The position numbers and the translations under genes were made by a program. Below are positions 51,720-60,962 of a DNA stretch of 64,000 nucleotides, piece after piece (positions within the stretch are counted from its first letter, which is position 1; the number at the start of each line of letters is the position of its first letter). Under the pieces are notes generated by a model. It was not told where the DNA came from, did not search any database, and saw only the letters and a list, made by a program, of their open reading frames with translations. Source of the DNA: BCD1 sp942492125 (lineage in GTDB: Bacteria; Bacteroidota; Bacteroidia; Chitinophagales; Saprospiraceae); NCBI GenBank assembly GCA_942492125.1, contig CALODM010000025.1, forward strand, positions 124,001-188,000, written 5' to 3'.

Positions 51720-53035
51720 TGGCTTTTAAGATTATACATACTATGTTGAAACAATTTACCTTATTTACTTTACTAGGTATTATTCCCTTTTTACTCGCTG
51801 CACAGGATGAAGAGAATTTGCGTTACGAAAACCACGTTTACCTGGACAACATCCGTTCTGTAAAATTTCATGTAGAAGGAGATCCCCTGAGTTTACCAAT
51901 GCTGCCACTCGATGGCAATGCCAGATTTGAACTATCTTTCGATGACCTAGGAAAAGATGTCAAAACCTATACCTACACCTTCATTCACTGTGACAGAAAC
52001 TGGCAACCTTCCGCGCTCACTGATATGGAATACGTAGATGGTTTTTTAAATGAACGGATCGACGATTTTGAGTTCTCCAATAAGACCCTTACCGAATATA
52101 CACACTATACCTTGAAATTCCCCAATGAGGATGTCACCTGGACCATTTCCGGAAATTACCTGCTGCTCATCCACGAAGATGATGTTGACGGCAGAATATT
52201 GGCCATAACCAGAAGGTTTATGGTTGTGGATTACAGCACCTTGGTAGACATTGAACTGCAACAGGTTTCTCCGGCACTGGCCGGCAGGTTGAAAACTTAT
52301 CACGAATTTGACTTCCTGGTCAACCACGAAAAAACACCTATCCGAAACCCTCAAAGAGAAATTACCGCCACGGTAATTCAAAACCAACGCTGGGACAATG
52401 CAATCCTTAATATAGCCCCGACTTACACCAGAGGCAATAAAATCCATTTTGATTTTCAGGGCTTAATCGCTTTCCCGGCGGGAAAAGAATTCCGCTTTTT
52501 CGACATACGAACCTTGAGAACCAGGGCAATAGGCATTTCAGACATCTTACGATACGATGATCATTTCGAAGTGATTTTGGAAAAGGATGGTAAAAGGGGA
52601 AGCCTGTCCTACCTTTTCAGGCAAGACCTCAACGGTGGCTTTGTCATTGATAATTTCGATGATTTTGTTCCTGAACTTTCTGCTGATTATTCAGATGTTT
52701 TATTTTCCTTATACAGTCCTACCGAATACCAGGATGCTGATATTTTCATCGTCGGTGCCTTTAATGACTGGCAGCTAACCAACAAAATGGTCTATAACGA
52801 TGCCGTCAACAGTTACGTGGCCAAAATACCTTTCAAACAAGGCTTCCACAATTACGCTTATGCATTTCAGCCCAGGGGTAGCAAAGCATCGGATAAGGTG
52901 GAATTAAATTTATCCGAACTGGAAGGCGACTGGTTTGAAACCGAAAATGAATATACCATACTCATTTATTATCATCCGATCGGTTCTAATTACGATCAAT
53001 TGATCGCCAGCCTTGTTTATGTTTCTTCCAGGTAA
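51719..53035 (+). CDS. Type IX secretion system plug protein (DUF5103 family)
   Basis: 438 residues; the Met at 51743 (LKQFTLFTLLGIIPFLLAAQ follows) may be the true start. A signal peptide precedes the T9SS-plug first domain (YENHVYLDNIRSVKFHV, YTYTFIHCDRNWQPS) and a C-terminal beta-sandwich of the glycogen-binding type (IFIVGAFNDWQLTNKMVYN). In the family the plug protein closes the SprA translocon from the periplasmic side when no cargo is being exported. This fits the many T9SS cargo genes in the window, though no other core T9SS gene is here. Confidence 0.88.
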   Translation: MAFKIIHTMLKQFTLFTLLGIIPFLLAAQDEENLRYENHVYLDNIRSVKFHVEGDPLSLPMLPLDGNARFELSFDDLGKDVKTYTYTFIHCDRNWQPSALTDMEYVDGFLNERIDDFEFSNKTLTEYTHYTLKFPNEDVTWTISGNYLLLIHEDDVDGRILAITRRFMVVDYSTLVDIELQQVSPALAGRLKTYHEFDFLVNHEKTPIRNPQREITATVIQNQRWDNAILNIAPTYTRGNKIHFDFQGLIAFPAGKEFRFFDIRTLRTRAIGISDILRYDDHFEVILEKDGKRGSLSYLFRQDLNGGFVIDNFDDFVPELSADYSDVLFSLYSPTEYQDADIFIVGAFNDWQLTNKMVYNDAVNSYVAKIPFKQGFHNYAYAFQPRGSKASDKVELNLSELEGDWFETENEYTILIYYHPIGSNYDQLIASLVYVSSR

Positions 53036-53044
53036 AAGTAGCTT

Positions 53045-53617
53045 ATGGACATCGCTAAACAGCTGAAAGTTTTTTTTGATACTTTTTACGAAACACCCAT
53101 TGAATCCTGGGAAACATTTGCGTCTTTCCTCCAATCAAAAGTTTTTCAGAAAAATGAGATCCTCAAATATCCTAATACCACAGAAAAGCACTTATATTTT
53201 ATTGTCAAAGGGCTGGCAGGAATATTTGTAGGCAAAGAAAATCATGACATCTGTATTGATCTTTGTTTTGATAACGAATTCCTGAATGACTACTCTTCTT
53301 TCCTGCTGCAAAAAGAAAGCCCCTTATATGTAATGGCCCTGGAAAAAACGGAAGTTTTGTCTATTTCATTCGATGATTTGATGGAATTATACAAAAGGGA
53401 TCCCGGCAAACAATTGAGACTTGTTATTGCTGAAAACCTGTTCCTGCATAAACAAGCTCAACAAATTGAGATTCTCACCCTTACTGCCGAAGAAAGATAT
53501 ATAAAACTGCTACAACTTCACCCGGAAATCATCCTCAAAACACCACAAAAACACCTCGCCTCCTACCTGGGGATCACTCCTGAAAGTCTTAGCAGGATCA
53601 GAAAAAAGCGATTTTGA
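53045..53617 (+). CDS. Crp/Fnr family transcriptional regulator
   Basis: 190 residues. An N-terminal cyclic-nucleotide-binding-like beta-barrel (about 20-115; KGLAGIFVGKENHD) and a C-terminal winged helix (about 145-190; KTPQKHLASYLGITPESLSRIRKKRF in parts: LASYLGITPESLSRIRKK). No iron-sulfur cysteines. The Crp/Fnr proteins of this short Bacteroidota type regulate nearby genes; the CPBP protease gene starts 70 bases downstream. Confidence 0.9.
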   Translation: MDIAKQLKVFFDTFYETPIESWETFASFLQSKVFQKNEILKYPNTTEKHLYFIVKGLAGIFVGKENHDICIDLCFDNEFLNDYSSFLLQKESPLYVMALEKTEVLSISFDDLMELYKRDPGKQLRLVIAENLFLHKQAQQIEILTLTAEERYIKLLQLHPEIILKTPQKHLASYLGITPESLSRIRKKRF

Positions 53618-53687
53618 ATTCATTTCTTACCATAGGTCAATTTTTCTAACCCGCCATAGAATCATCTTTGTAAAAAATTGACAACAG

Positions 53688-54383
53688 ATGAATAAATTTG
53701 CAGCCTACTTTAGGCTATTAATACCTTTGATTGTAATCTTCGGATATCTGATCATAAACAGATTGCTTGGTCCCGGCTTTGTACAATTGTCAGAAAAAAC
53801 AATAATCAACCACATTGGAAGCGCTCAGGTATTGGGACTTCTTTTGGCTGTACTTACCGTTTTCATAACCTTGGTGATCAACCCGTCGAGTAAGCAACTC
53901 TTAAAATGGGGTGATTGGAACCTTCACCCTGCCCCGGTTAAGTTACTTGGGATAAAAGCAAAAGACAAATGGCGGAGAACAGGTCCCGAAGTTATGCTAG
54001 TCATCAGTCTGGCGACCGGATTATTCATGTATTTGGGCAGCGAGGACTTTTCCTTTAATCAATGGTTGATGTACCTACCCTTCACCCTTGGGTTTTCTGC
54101 GGTTAATGCCTTGAACGAGGAACTGATTACAAGATTTGGTGTGATAGGCCTGGTAAAAGACCACATGGAGCCCCGGACCATCTACCTGGCTTCCGGTATA
54201 ATCTTTGGAATTCCACACTATTGGGGGCATCCAAGTGGTATTATCGGAGTACTGATGGCAGGATTCCTTGGCTGGTTTCTGGCAAAAGCGACCTTTGAGA
54301 CCAAAGGATTAGGTTTGGCCTGGATGATACATCTGGTCCAGGACATCATCATCTTTTCTTTTCTGTTTCAAAATTTGCCATAA
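53688..54383 (+). CDS. CPBP family intramembrane metalloprotease (CAAX/Rce1-like)
   Basis: 231 residues with about six membrane helices. The EExxxR motif is Glu144-Glu145-x3-Arg149 in NEELITRFG, and the His residues occur in FGIPHYWGHPSG (about residues 174-185) and near WMIHLVQD. Members cleave membrane-bound substrates or confer bacteriocin immunity. Just after the Crp/Fnr gene and probably regulated by it. Substrate unknown. Confidence 0.88.
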   Translation: MNKFAAYFRLLIPLIVIFGYLIINRLLGPGFVQLSEKTIINHIGSAQVLGLLLAVLTVFITLVINPSSKQLLKWGDWNLHPAPVKLLGIKAKDKWRRTGPEVMLVISLATGLFMYLGSEDFSFNQWLMYLPFTLGFSAVNALNEELITRFGVIGLVKDHMEPRTIYLASGIIFGIPHYWGHPSGIIGVLMAGFLGWFLAKATFETKGLGLAWMIHLVQDIIIFSFLFQNLP

Positions 54384-54470
54384 TCCTTACCTGCAATGCT
54401 GCTGAATTACTTCAAAAATGTGTCTTTTTTCAAAAATTGCGTCTTAAGGGTATAAACATCCTTTAAAAAC

Positions 54471-54917
54471 ATGCAAAAGACACTACTTATATTAGGGTTT
54501 ATCCTTTTGTCCACTGCCGTTTTTGGTCAAATCAATACCAGTAAGGAGAAAGAGGACATCAAAACGGTCAAGGTTGAAAAGCCTGCGCCACATTATGGTG
54601 TTTACGAAGACCTTGACGATATGAAATCAAGATTCAAGGCCTTTGAGCAAATGCAGCAAAAGGAAAAAATTATTGCCGAAATGCCACAGGATGAAACGAT
54701 CTGGGAATCGGCCAAAGGACCGGATGATTTTGATGGACCTAAGTTGGTAAATCCTTATGCCATGCAGCGCCCTGCAGGTTATGCTTCGAAAGTCGAACTT
54801 GAAATAATGGATAAAGAGGATATCGGAAAAAGCATCCGCACCAGCCTCATCCTTTCCAAAAGCCCGGCCACGCCGAAAAAAAATGCTGACTGGGAGTTTA
54901 AACTGAAAAAAAATTAA
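54471..54917 (+). CDS. Small secreted protein, uncharacterised
   Basis: 148 residues, not recognised. Signal peptide to residue 20 (TAVFGQ); the mature part is charged (SKEKEDIKTVKVEKP) and largely unstructured-looking with YGVYEDLDDMKSRFKAFEQ and WESAKGPDDFDGPKLVNPY. No sorting domain, so probably periplasmic. Followed by a strong terminator at 54979-55016. Confidence 0.7.
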   Translation: MQKTLLILGFILLSTAVFGQINTSKEKEDIKTVKVEKPAPHYGVYEDLDDMKSRFKAFEQMQQKEKIIAEMPQDETIWESAKGPDDFDGPKLVNPYAMQRPAGYASKVELEIMDKEDIGKSIRTSLILSKSPATPKKNADWEFKLKKN

Positions 54918-54978
54918 TGGTTATCAATAAATAGAGTATTCAGTGACCGGGGATTTCCCCAATCCTGACAGGTACTTG

Positions 54979-55016
54979 AAAACGCGGGAAGCTGAAATGT
55001 TTCCTGCGTTTTTTTT
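54979..55016 (+). terminator. Intrinsic terminator
   Basis: AAAACGCGGGAA (54979-54990) pairs with TTCCTGCGTTTT (55001-55012, one G-U) and is followed by eight T. Ends the small secreted protein gene. Confidence 0.85.
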
Positions 55017-55174
55017 CGCCGGGCCCTCAGGCCCCAGAGGAGATCGAGCCTGCCCCCAATTATAAAAGCCGCGATATCCCAAAACGCGACCTATTTTCAA
55101 CATCTTTTTTTAAGCAAGCCTTCCTTTTGTGTAATAATCTCTGAAAAAACGGAGGTCTTCATTAAAAAGAAGCA

Positions 55175-55182
55175 TATTTTTG
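55175..55182 (+). promoter_or_regulatory. -7 element of the acidic protein gene
   Basis: TATTTTTG, exact to TAnnTTTG, 17 bases before the ATG at 55199. Confidence 0.4.
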
Positions 55183-55198
55183 TCGAAAAGAAAAACAG

Positions 55199-55675
55199 AT
55201 GCAATTTGTAAGCGAAGCAATAATTGATGATGTTGTGGTTTTTATGGACAAGAACCAGGATCAACTGGAGTCCCTGGTAGAGCAATTGCATGAAGAACAA
55301 CCTGTCATTTTCGGATATATCTTTTCTGAAAATCTGACCATCCTGCACCAGGAAGAACGTGAGTTTGTATTATTCCTTTTACTCATCATCATCAGTGCCT
55401 CGAAAAAAGTCAATGGTGAATTTTCCACCATAGATATCAATGACTTTGAAGTGGCAGAAGAGCAAAACTGGTCATTGCTCGAAGAAACCAGTGCCAAGTC
55501 GTTCCGGGACCGGCTGGATGTATTTTTTGATCAAACGGAACAGGAAGACCTGCTTGCTTTTATTGAAGATACACTCTCTGACAGCGAAGATGGCCTGGCC
55601 AGTAAAGAAGGTCGGGAGGTTGTATTTGTCTTTTTAAAATCTGTAATAGATTGTCTGGAGACACAGAAGCATTAA
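55199..55675 (+). CDS. Uncharacterised acidic protein
   Basis: 158 residues, not recognised. Strongly acidic and helical (EQLHEEQPVIFGYIFSE, EDTLSDSEDGLASKEGREV) with one hydrophobic run (EFVLFLLLIIISASKK, about 57-72) that is probably a buried helix instead of a membrane span. No signal peptide. Its own promoter and a shared terminator with the gene on the right. Confidence 0.7.
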   Translation: MQFVSEAIIDDVVVFMDKNQDQLESLVEQLHEEQPVIFGYIFSENLTILHQEEREFVLFLLLIIISASKKVNGEFSTIDINDFEVAEEQNWSLLEETSAKSFRDRLDVFFDQTEQEDLLAFIEDTLSDSEDGLASKEGREVVFVFLKSVIDCLETQKH

Positions 55676-55691
55676 CCACTGAAGAGAACAT

Positions 55692-55730
55692 AAAAAAGGG
55701 ATAACCACTCGCTGTCGTTATCCCTTTTTT
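55692..55730. terminator. Bidirectional terminator between convergent genes
   Basis: AAAAAAGGGATAAC (55692-55705) with GTTATCCCTTTTTT (55717-55730), 14-bp perfect stem, 11-base loop, A/T runs on both sides. Confidence 0.9.
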
Positions 55731-55747
55731 TAATTGATCAAAAAAAT

Positions 55748-56473
55748 CTACTCTTTTGAATTCTGAATTTTATTGAGCAGCAAAGCGGCTTTCAGCATAA
55801 AATCGTCATGATGGTCGTGGTATTCATTATATACCATCAACAACCTTGCGGCATCAAAAGCGGCAGATTTTGGCATGATCTGTCTTGCTGCAATCGGGTG
55901 CAACCAGTATTCCAGGTTATTGGAACGCAGGTAAGCCTGATCGTAGTCAAACCCGATAACCACTGCCAGTTTATTCAATGAGAAAAGGTATTCAGTTTCT
56001 TTATTCAGTATTTTCTGAATATCGATGATATTGTAGCGTTCAAAATCTGCTCCTGATCTTTCACAGAGGAAAACATCCCGACGGCCATCAAAAGTAATGA
56101 TGTCCTGGAATCGGTATTTTTTCATATTCTTCCAAAGGAAAGTCCTGATTGCATTTTTGGTTGGGCGAAGGTTTTTGAAGGCCATGCCCAATTGTCTTTC
56201 ATCAAGTCTGAATTCTTCGTCGTAAGGTTTTTTACGTCGGGTTCTAAGGTTGATGACTTCTTTACCACGACCGGTGGTGTGGCCCAATTCATTTACTTTT
56301 GGGAAAACATTGACCACATCAATATTCATGTTATTGAGCCATGTCTCCAGAAAAATCCTGTTGGATCCTTGTTCAAAAACTAATAATGCAATTTCACTGA
56401 TTGCGTAAAAATTGGGGTAGCCGCCGTAAATGTTGCCATACTTTAATTCTAAAAATGCTATGTTTCTGTTCAC
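55748..56473 (-). CDS. Uncharacterised protein with probable degenerate DnaQ-like (DEDD exonuclease) fold
   Basis: 241 residues, no family recognised. The N-terminus IAFLELKYGNIYGGY followed by AISEIALLVFEQG has the shape of exonuclease motif I (…D-x-E-T-T-G… then e-I-xx-I-g-a-v), but the usual D-x-E is E9-x-K11. ITFDGRRDVFLCERSG matches motif II (N-x-x-F-D-x-x-F-L), with Asp133 in place. KSAAFDAARLLMVYNEYH matches motif III (H-x4-D), with Asp207 kept and Lys202 at the His position. So the fold is probably an RNase H-like exonuclease with damaged active site. Inference from pattern only. Confidence 0.55.
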   Translation of the reverse strand: MNRNIAFLELKYGNIYGGYPNFYAISEIALLVFEQGSNRIFLETWLNNMNIDVVNVFPKVNELGHTTGRGKEVINLRTRRKKPYDEEFRLDERQLGMAFKNLRPTKNAIRTFLWKNMKKYRFQDIITFDGRRDVFLCERSGADFERYNIIDIQKILNKETEYLFSLNKLAVVIGFDYDQAYLRSNNLEYWLHPIAARQIMPKSAAFDAARLLMVYNEYHDHHDDFMLKAALLLNKIQNSKE

Positions 56474-56681
56474 GGTTTAAGGACGTTGTTGGGTTAATGA
56501 ATCTGAATCCGGAAGTCAAATGGTTTCATAGTTCATCCTTCTCGAATCCGTTGTTTACTTTATTCTAATATTAATTACAACTGCAGTTAGCATAGCTTTA
56601 ATTAACAAACCGCAAGTTAGGTATAAAAATTAAGAGGTTGTATAATTTAACCTAAGAAATTCGATAATATTGTCATTACTG

Positions 56682-57785
56682 CTATACAATAGATAGAAAT
56701 TCTCCGTTCTCATAAATCTTTTCCCCATCAGCCCATATTTCACCGCCATTTTGCATGCCGGCAATCATATCCCAGTGCACTGTGGATTGGTTTTTCCCTC
56801 CGGTTTGTAAATAGGATTGTCCCACTGCCATGTGCACCGTTCCGCCAATCTTTTCATCAAAAAGGATGTTTTTCGTAAACCTGTTGATGTCATAATTGGT
56901 ACCCACAGCTACTTCCCCAAACCGGCGAGTCCCGTCAACTTCAAAGATCCTGGACAAGAACTCCTGACCTCTTTTGGCTTCCCATTTTTCGACATATCCG
57001 TCTTTGACCCAAAGGGTAACTCCTTCCACCTCGTGCCCCATATAAATCGCCGGGTAGGAAAAATGAATGACACCGTTCACAGAATCTTCCACTGGTGAAG
57101 TATAGATCTCTCCGGAAGGCATGTTGGTCTGTCCGTCGGAATTGATCCAGGTTCTGCCTTTGGTTGAGAATTGTATATCTATATCCTCGCCTTTGTAATG
57201 AATTTGTTCCTTGCTGTTGAGCAAATCCGTATATACCTGTTGATTTTTGCGGACATTGAGCCAGCTTTGTACCGGATCCTCGTCAAATAATTTGCAGGCG
57301 CCAAAAATGAACTCCTGGTATTCCTCGAGTGACATACCTGCCTCCTGTGCACTGGCCTGAGTTGGATATTGGCATAAATTTCGCTTGAGGTCACGGGTTG
57401 CTGTCCGGGCAAAATATTTTTCCTGGGCCCCCTTAAGCGCCTGAGAACGCATCTTGGATTTAGCTACGTCAGAACTCTGGTTTTCCCTCAGATTAAACGG
57501 TGCGCGGATAAAAAGATAACAATCAAATTCGTCCATAGCCCTGGTGTATAACAGAGGCTGATATTTGAGTTGATCTTCCCCGGCTTCTTCAAGAAATATC
57601 CGGTGTTGCTCTCTAAAATCGAGTTCAGTTTCGACATGTGCACCCCGCTTTAGGGCCTCCCGGAAAACTTCTCTGACCAAAGGGACTGCCAGGGTGGTGC
57701 TTTTGATAAATAATCGTTCACCGGGGTTTACTTCCAGACAATAATTGACAAGTAACTGAGCGTATTTTTTGAGAATATTTTGCAT
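56682..57785 (-). CDS. M29 family aminopeptidase (thermophilic type, AmpS-like)
   Basis: 367 residues from the ATG at 57785 (QNILKKYAQLLVNYCLEVNPGERL follows in parts: QNILKKYAQLLVNYC). The longer open frame upstream overlaps the next gene and is not conserved-looking. Metal-binding residues of M29 lie in MGHEVEGVTLW, FGEVAVGTNYD, GGTVHMAVGQSYLQTGGKNQ and TVHWDMIAGM. It releases N-terminal residues from peptides in the cytoplasm using two divalent metal ions. Probably cotranscribed with the YcxB-like gene upstream. Confidence 0.92.
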   Translation of the reverse strand: MQNILKKYAQLLVNYCLEVNPGERLFIKSTTLAVPLVREVFREALKRGAHVETELDFREQHRIFLEEAGEDQLKYQPLLYTRAMDEFDCYLFIRAPFNLRENQSSDVAKSKMRSQALKGAQEKYFARTATRDLKRNLCQYPTQASAQEAGMSLEEYQEFIFGACKLFDEDPVQSWLNVRKNQQVYTDLLNSKEQIHYKGEDIDIQFSTKGRTWINSDGQTNMPSGEIYTSPVEDSVNGVIHFSYPAIYMGHEVEGVTLWVKDGYVEKWEAKRGQEFLSRIFEVDGTRRFGEVAVGTNYDINRFTKNILFDEKIGGTVHMAVGQSYLQTGGKNQSTVHWDMIAGMQNGGEIWADGEKIYENGEFLSIV

Positions 57786-57925
57786 TATAAGTTCATTTTT
57801 TTCGCGTAAAACATAAACCTCCAATCTAAGGCTTTTTTTGCTCTTTTCAAACAAAAAACACCCGTTCATTGCAGCTTGAATCTCCAACGCTATGCGCCCG
57901 TCCCAATACCCAGGCATCGGGCTAC

Positions 57926-58453
57926 CTACCATGTCCAATCTGTATGATCCAGTATCGTCAGACCAAATGATTGGAGCTTTTCTCTAACCGCTTCAACAGG
58001 AATATTGTTTTTGGGGAAAATAAGCGATACACCGGTAGAAATCTTAACAAAGAAATGCTCCGGTGCTTCCGTAACTTCCTCTACTTCTTCCAGCTTGATG
58101 CTGGCTTCTCCTGTTTTGTCCTTCAAGATGATTTTATCCTTTTCTATATCCACTTCCTGCTCTACATTCAATCTGTTTTCATAATTGTCTCGGATAAAAT
58201 TCCGATAGTGTTTCTGATACCGCTTTTTAAAATACCGGGGATAAAACAGGTAGGTCACGACAGCAAAAAGCAAAAAATAAATAGACAAAAAAGCACTATT
58301 CCCGATGTAAAAGAACAAAGCAAAGACCAATGAACCAATGCTCAGGAATATTTGCCCTCTTCGTCTTTTGCGTTGAATACTTTCTGATTGGGAAGCCGTG
58401 AAAAGCTGAAAAGCGAGGAAATCTTCTGATTTAAGGAAAAAGGTAAGTTTCAA
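57926..58453 (-). CDS. YcxB-like membrane protein
   Basis: 175 residues. Two adjacent membrane helices (about 36-75; IFLSIGSLVFALFFYIGNSA, FLSIYFLLFAVVTYLF) follow a basic N-terminal segment (SIQRKRRRGQ). The C-terminal half is a soluble YcxB-like PH-type beta domain (KDKIILKDKTGEASIKLEEV, EHFFVKISTGVSLIFPKNNI). Function unknown; no known partner nearby. Confidence 0.75.
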   Translation of the reverse strand: MKLTFFLKSEDFLAFQLFTASQSESIQRKRRRGQIFLSIGSLVFALFFYIGNSAFLSIYFLLFAVVTYLFYPRYFKKRYQKHYRNFIRDNYENRLNVEQEVDIEKDKIILKDKTGEASIKLEEVEEVTEAPEHFFVKISTGVSLIFPKNNIPVEAVREKLQSFGLTILDHTDWTW

Positions 58454-58867
58454 AACGAACAGGTTTAAGCGTATGTTTAAAATTTTATGGTATTATTTAA
58501 TTTTTACACAACAAAAGGCTTAGTCATCAGGAAAAATATCCACGCTCCTTTACCTCTCTGTCCGGCAACGCCAGGCAGGTGCAACGGTCGGGGAAAGAGA
58601 ACCATTATATTCCAATTTTCCAATGCTTTGGCAAAAATAATTTATTGGTTAAAAGATTGATTTTCAGTCATCAGAAAATTCAGACAAACTCTTAATAAAT
58701 GCCTAAATTACAAAGAATTTTTGCAGCATAAGGGGTAGGCCAGCCAGATTTCCCAAAAAATGGATTTCAGCTCCGGGGATGCCTGGATTGGACACCTGCG
58801 TATCGGATGAGGGTAAAGGGTGAAAGTTGCGAGCTTAATCTAACGCAGGGCTCCCCAAAAAGATCCA
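58454..58867. other. Intergenic region between the YcxB-like and TPR genes
   Basis: 414 bases. CCTGCGT (58795-58801) and ACGCAGG (58843-58849) form the ends of a possible long hairpin; between them GGGTGAAAGTTGCGAGC resembles the palindrome at 30853-30875 (GGGTCGAAGCTGAAAGCTGCGACC in part). No gene seen. Confidence 0.45.
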
Positions 58868-59524
58868 TCAATAACTTTGCTCAAAAATGTAATAAAAATC
58901 AAATTTACCGGAGATGAAGCCCTCAAGCACATAAAGGTATTTGTAATCAATACGGTCAAGATAGTCCATCAGTTCGTCCCGTTTATCAAGATCTCCGTTT
59001 ATATGATAGGCAAGTATGAGATTGCTGACAATGGAAGGCTCCACCTTATCGATACCGGGCTTGACAGAATCCTCGCCAAGGGCAATAGCTACATCAAGAT
59101 TGTTTTTAAAGATTTCGAGTAACATCAGACTGGATTTCGCGGAATAAGAATCGGGATTGGCTTTCAGAGCTTTGTAGTAATAATCTTCTGCTCCTTCAAA
59201 ATCCTGTTCGAGCCTTTTCAAAATACCGAGCCCGACATAGGCTTTGTCTGAGTTTGGATATATCCTTAAAGCCCTGTAAAAAGCCTTACGGGCCAACCGT
59301 TTATCTTTCAGCTCGATCCCCAGGTTGCCTTTGATGATCCATCCGTCCAGGGAATAGGGAAATTGTTTGAGGTAATTATCGGCACAGGTCAGGCACTCCT
59401 CATATCGCTCATTTCTGAAGAGGGAGATGAGTTCTCGCTTTTTCTTCTGCTTCACCTGCTCAAGGGATATGAACATACTGATCATAAAAAGCAGTAAAAC
59501 GGCCGTGCTGATTAGATAGATCAA
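58868..59524 (-). CDS. TPR protein with N-terminal membrane anchor
   Basis: 218 residues. One membrane helix (about 3-20, YLISTAVLLLFMISMFISL), then several TPR-like helix pairs (LISLFRNERYEECLTCADNYL, LARKAFYRALRIYPNSDKAYVGLG, FEGAEDYYYKALKANPDSYSA, shown as short parts). A protein-protein interaction module facing the cytoplasm or periplasm. Partner unknown. Last gene of the reverse-strand run starting beyond the right edge. Confidence 0.78.
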   Translation of the reverse strand: MIYLISTAVLLLFMISMFISLEQVKQKKKRELISLFRNERYEECLTCADNYLKQFPYSLDGWIIKGNLGIELKDKRLARKAFYRALRIYPNSDKAYVGLGILKRLEQDFEGAEDYYYKALKANPDSYSAKSSLMLLEIFKNNLDVAIALGEDSVKPGIDKVEPSIVSNLILAYHINGDLDKRDELMDYLDRIDYKYLYVLEGFISGKFDFYYIFEQSY

Positions 59525-59655
59525 GTTTGTATTGAATTACGAATTGGATTTCACCTAATACGAAATTGGATATTTTTTTACTTCCACTATCCGATTACTT
59601 CAGATTAAAGATACAAACAAGATAAAAATACCAAAGGTTTTCTGATAAACACATT

Positions 59656-60870
59656 TTACCATCGCTGGGCCTGGTAGGGGTAACGAATCTTGTATTGCTC
59701 TTTGATCATTTCGGTCATTTTTTCACGAAGGGCAGGAATATTTTCTTTTTCAATGGCTGAGATGAGAATATTTTCGCAATCAAACTCATGCTGCAAATTC
59801 TTCTGCAGGTTATTTTCGATCTCTTCTTTTATGTCTGGTTCCAGGTAAGCATCGAAATTCCGTTCCCGGTAAAGATCGATTTTATTAAAAACCATCAAAG
59901 TAGGTTTATCCAAAGAGTTGAGCTCTTTCAGGGTATCCTTTACGGTTCTGATGTGATCCTCATGATTGGGATGGGCGATGTCCACAACATGGATCAGAAT
60001 ATCACTTTCACGGACCTCATCCAGGGTAGATTTAAAACTTTCCACCAGGTGATGGGGCAATTTTCGAATAAACCCAACGGTATCGGAAACGAGGAATGGC
60101 ATGGCGCCCCAAACAGTTTTCCGGACGGTGGTGTCCAGTGTAGCAAAAAGTTTGTTCTCCGCAAACACCTCCGATTTCGTCAACAAATTCATGAGGGTTG
60201 ATTTACCCACATTGGTATACCCCACCAAACCTACCCGAATGAGTTCTCCCCTGTTCTTCCGCTGGGTGATATTCTGCTGGTCGATCTTTTCCAGCTTTTT
60301 CTTAAGTTTACTGATCTTATCTCTGACAATACGACGGTCAGTCTCGATCTCCTGTTCCCCCGGACCTCTCATTCCGATACCTCCTCTCTGTCTTTCGAGG
60401 TGGGTCCAAAGTCCTCTCAACCGGGGCAGCATATATTGCATTTGGGCCAGTTCGACCTGCGTTTTTGCCTGGGCGGTCTGGGCCCTGCTGGCAAAAATAT
60501 CGAGGATCAAACTACTGCGGTCGATGATCTTTACTTTCAGGAATTCTTCCAGGATAGAGGTCTGCTTCCCGGACAGGTCATCGTCAAAAATGACCATATT
60601 TATATTTTCATGACTTTCTACGTAGTCATAAATCTCTTCAAGTTTTCCTTTACCGACAAAAGTACGCGGATTGGGACTGTCCATTTTCTGAACAAACCGC
60701 TTGACGGTTTCAGCCCCGGCCGTAAGTGCCAAAAACTCCAGCTCATCGAGGTATTCCGTTACCTGCTCTTCCGTTTGGTCCCGCTGCACCAACCCCACCA
60801 GTACGGCATATTCTGTGCCTTTCTTGAGTCCTTTCTTTTTCTTCTCCCCTATGTTCCAGTTATGTTCCAT
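59656..60870 (-). CDS. hflX: GTPase HflX
   Basis: 404 residues. The N-terminal HflX domain (about 15-200, LVGLVQRDQTEEQVTEYLDEL; LPRLRGLWTHLERQRGGIGM) precedes the GTPase domain with P-loop GYTNVGKST, G3 DTVGFI and G4 NKID. HflX splits stalled ribosomes into subunits, especially under heat stress. It lies 92 bases downstream of the EnvC-like gene. Confidence 0.95.
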   Translation of the reverse strand: MEHNWNIGEKKKKGLKKGTEYAVLVGLVQRDQTEEQVTEYLDELEFLALTAGAETVKRFVQKMDSPNPRTFVGKGKLEEIYDYVESHENINMVIFDDDLSGKQTSILEEFLKVKIIDRSSLILDIFASRAQTAQAKTQVELAQMQYMLPRLRGLWTHLERQRGGIGMRGPGEQEIETDRRIVRDKISKLKKKLEKIDQQNITQRKNRGELIRVGLVGYTNVGKSTLMNLLTKSEVFAENKLFATLDTTVRKTVWGAMPFLVSDTVGFIRKLPHHLVESFKSTLDEVRESDILIHVVDIAHPNHEDHIRTVKDTLKELNSLDKPTLMVFNKIDLYRERNFDAYLEPDIKEEIENNLQKNLQHEFDCENILISAIEKENIPALREKMTEMIKEQYKIRYPYQAQRW

Positions 60871-60962
60871 TAATTTTTATTGCTTTAAAATAAAATTTCA
60901 TTCCTGTTTTTTAACTGCCAGGACGCAATGTTTTCGCAAAGTACGCAAGGAAACCGAGTTTC

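Noticed and set aside
55097..55348. 83-codon reverse frame opposite the acidic protein gene
   Set aside because: Antisense shadow; the forward gene has a promoter and terminator.
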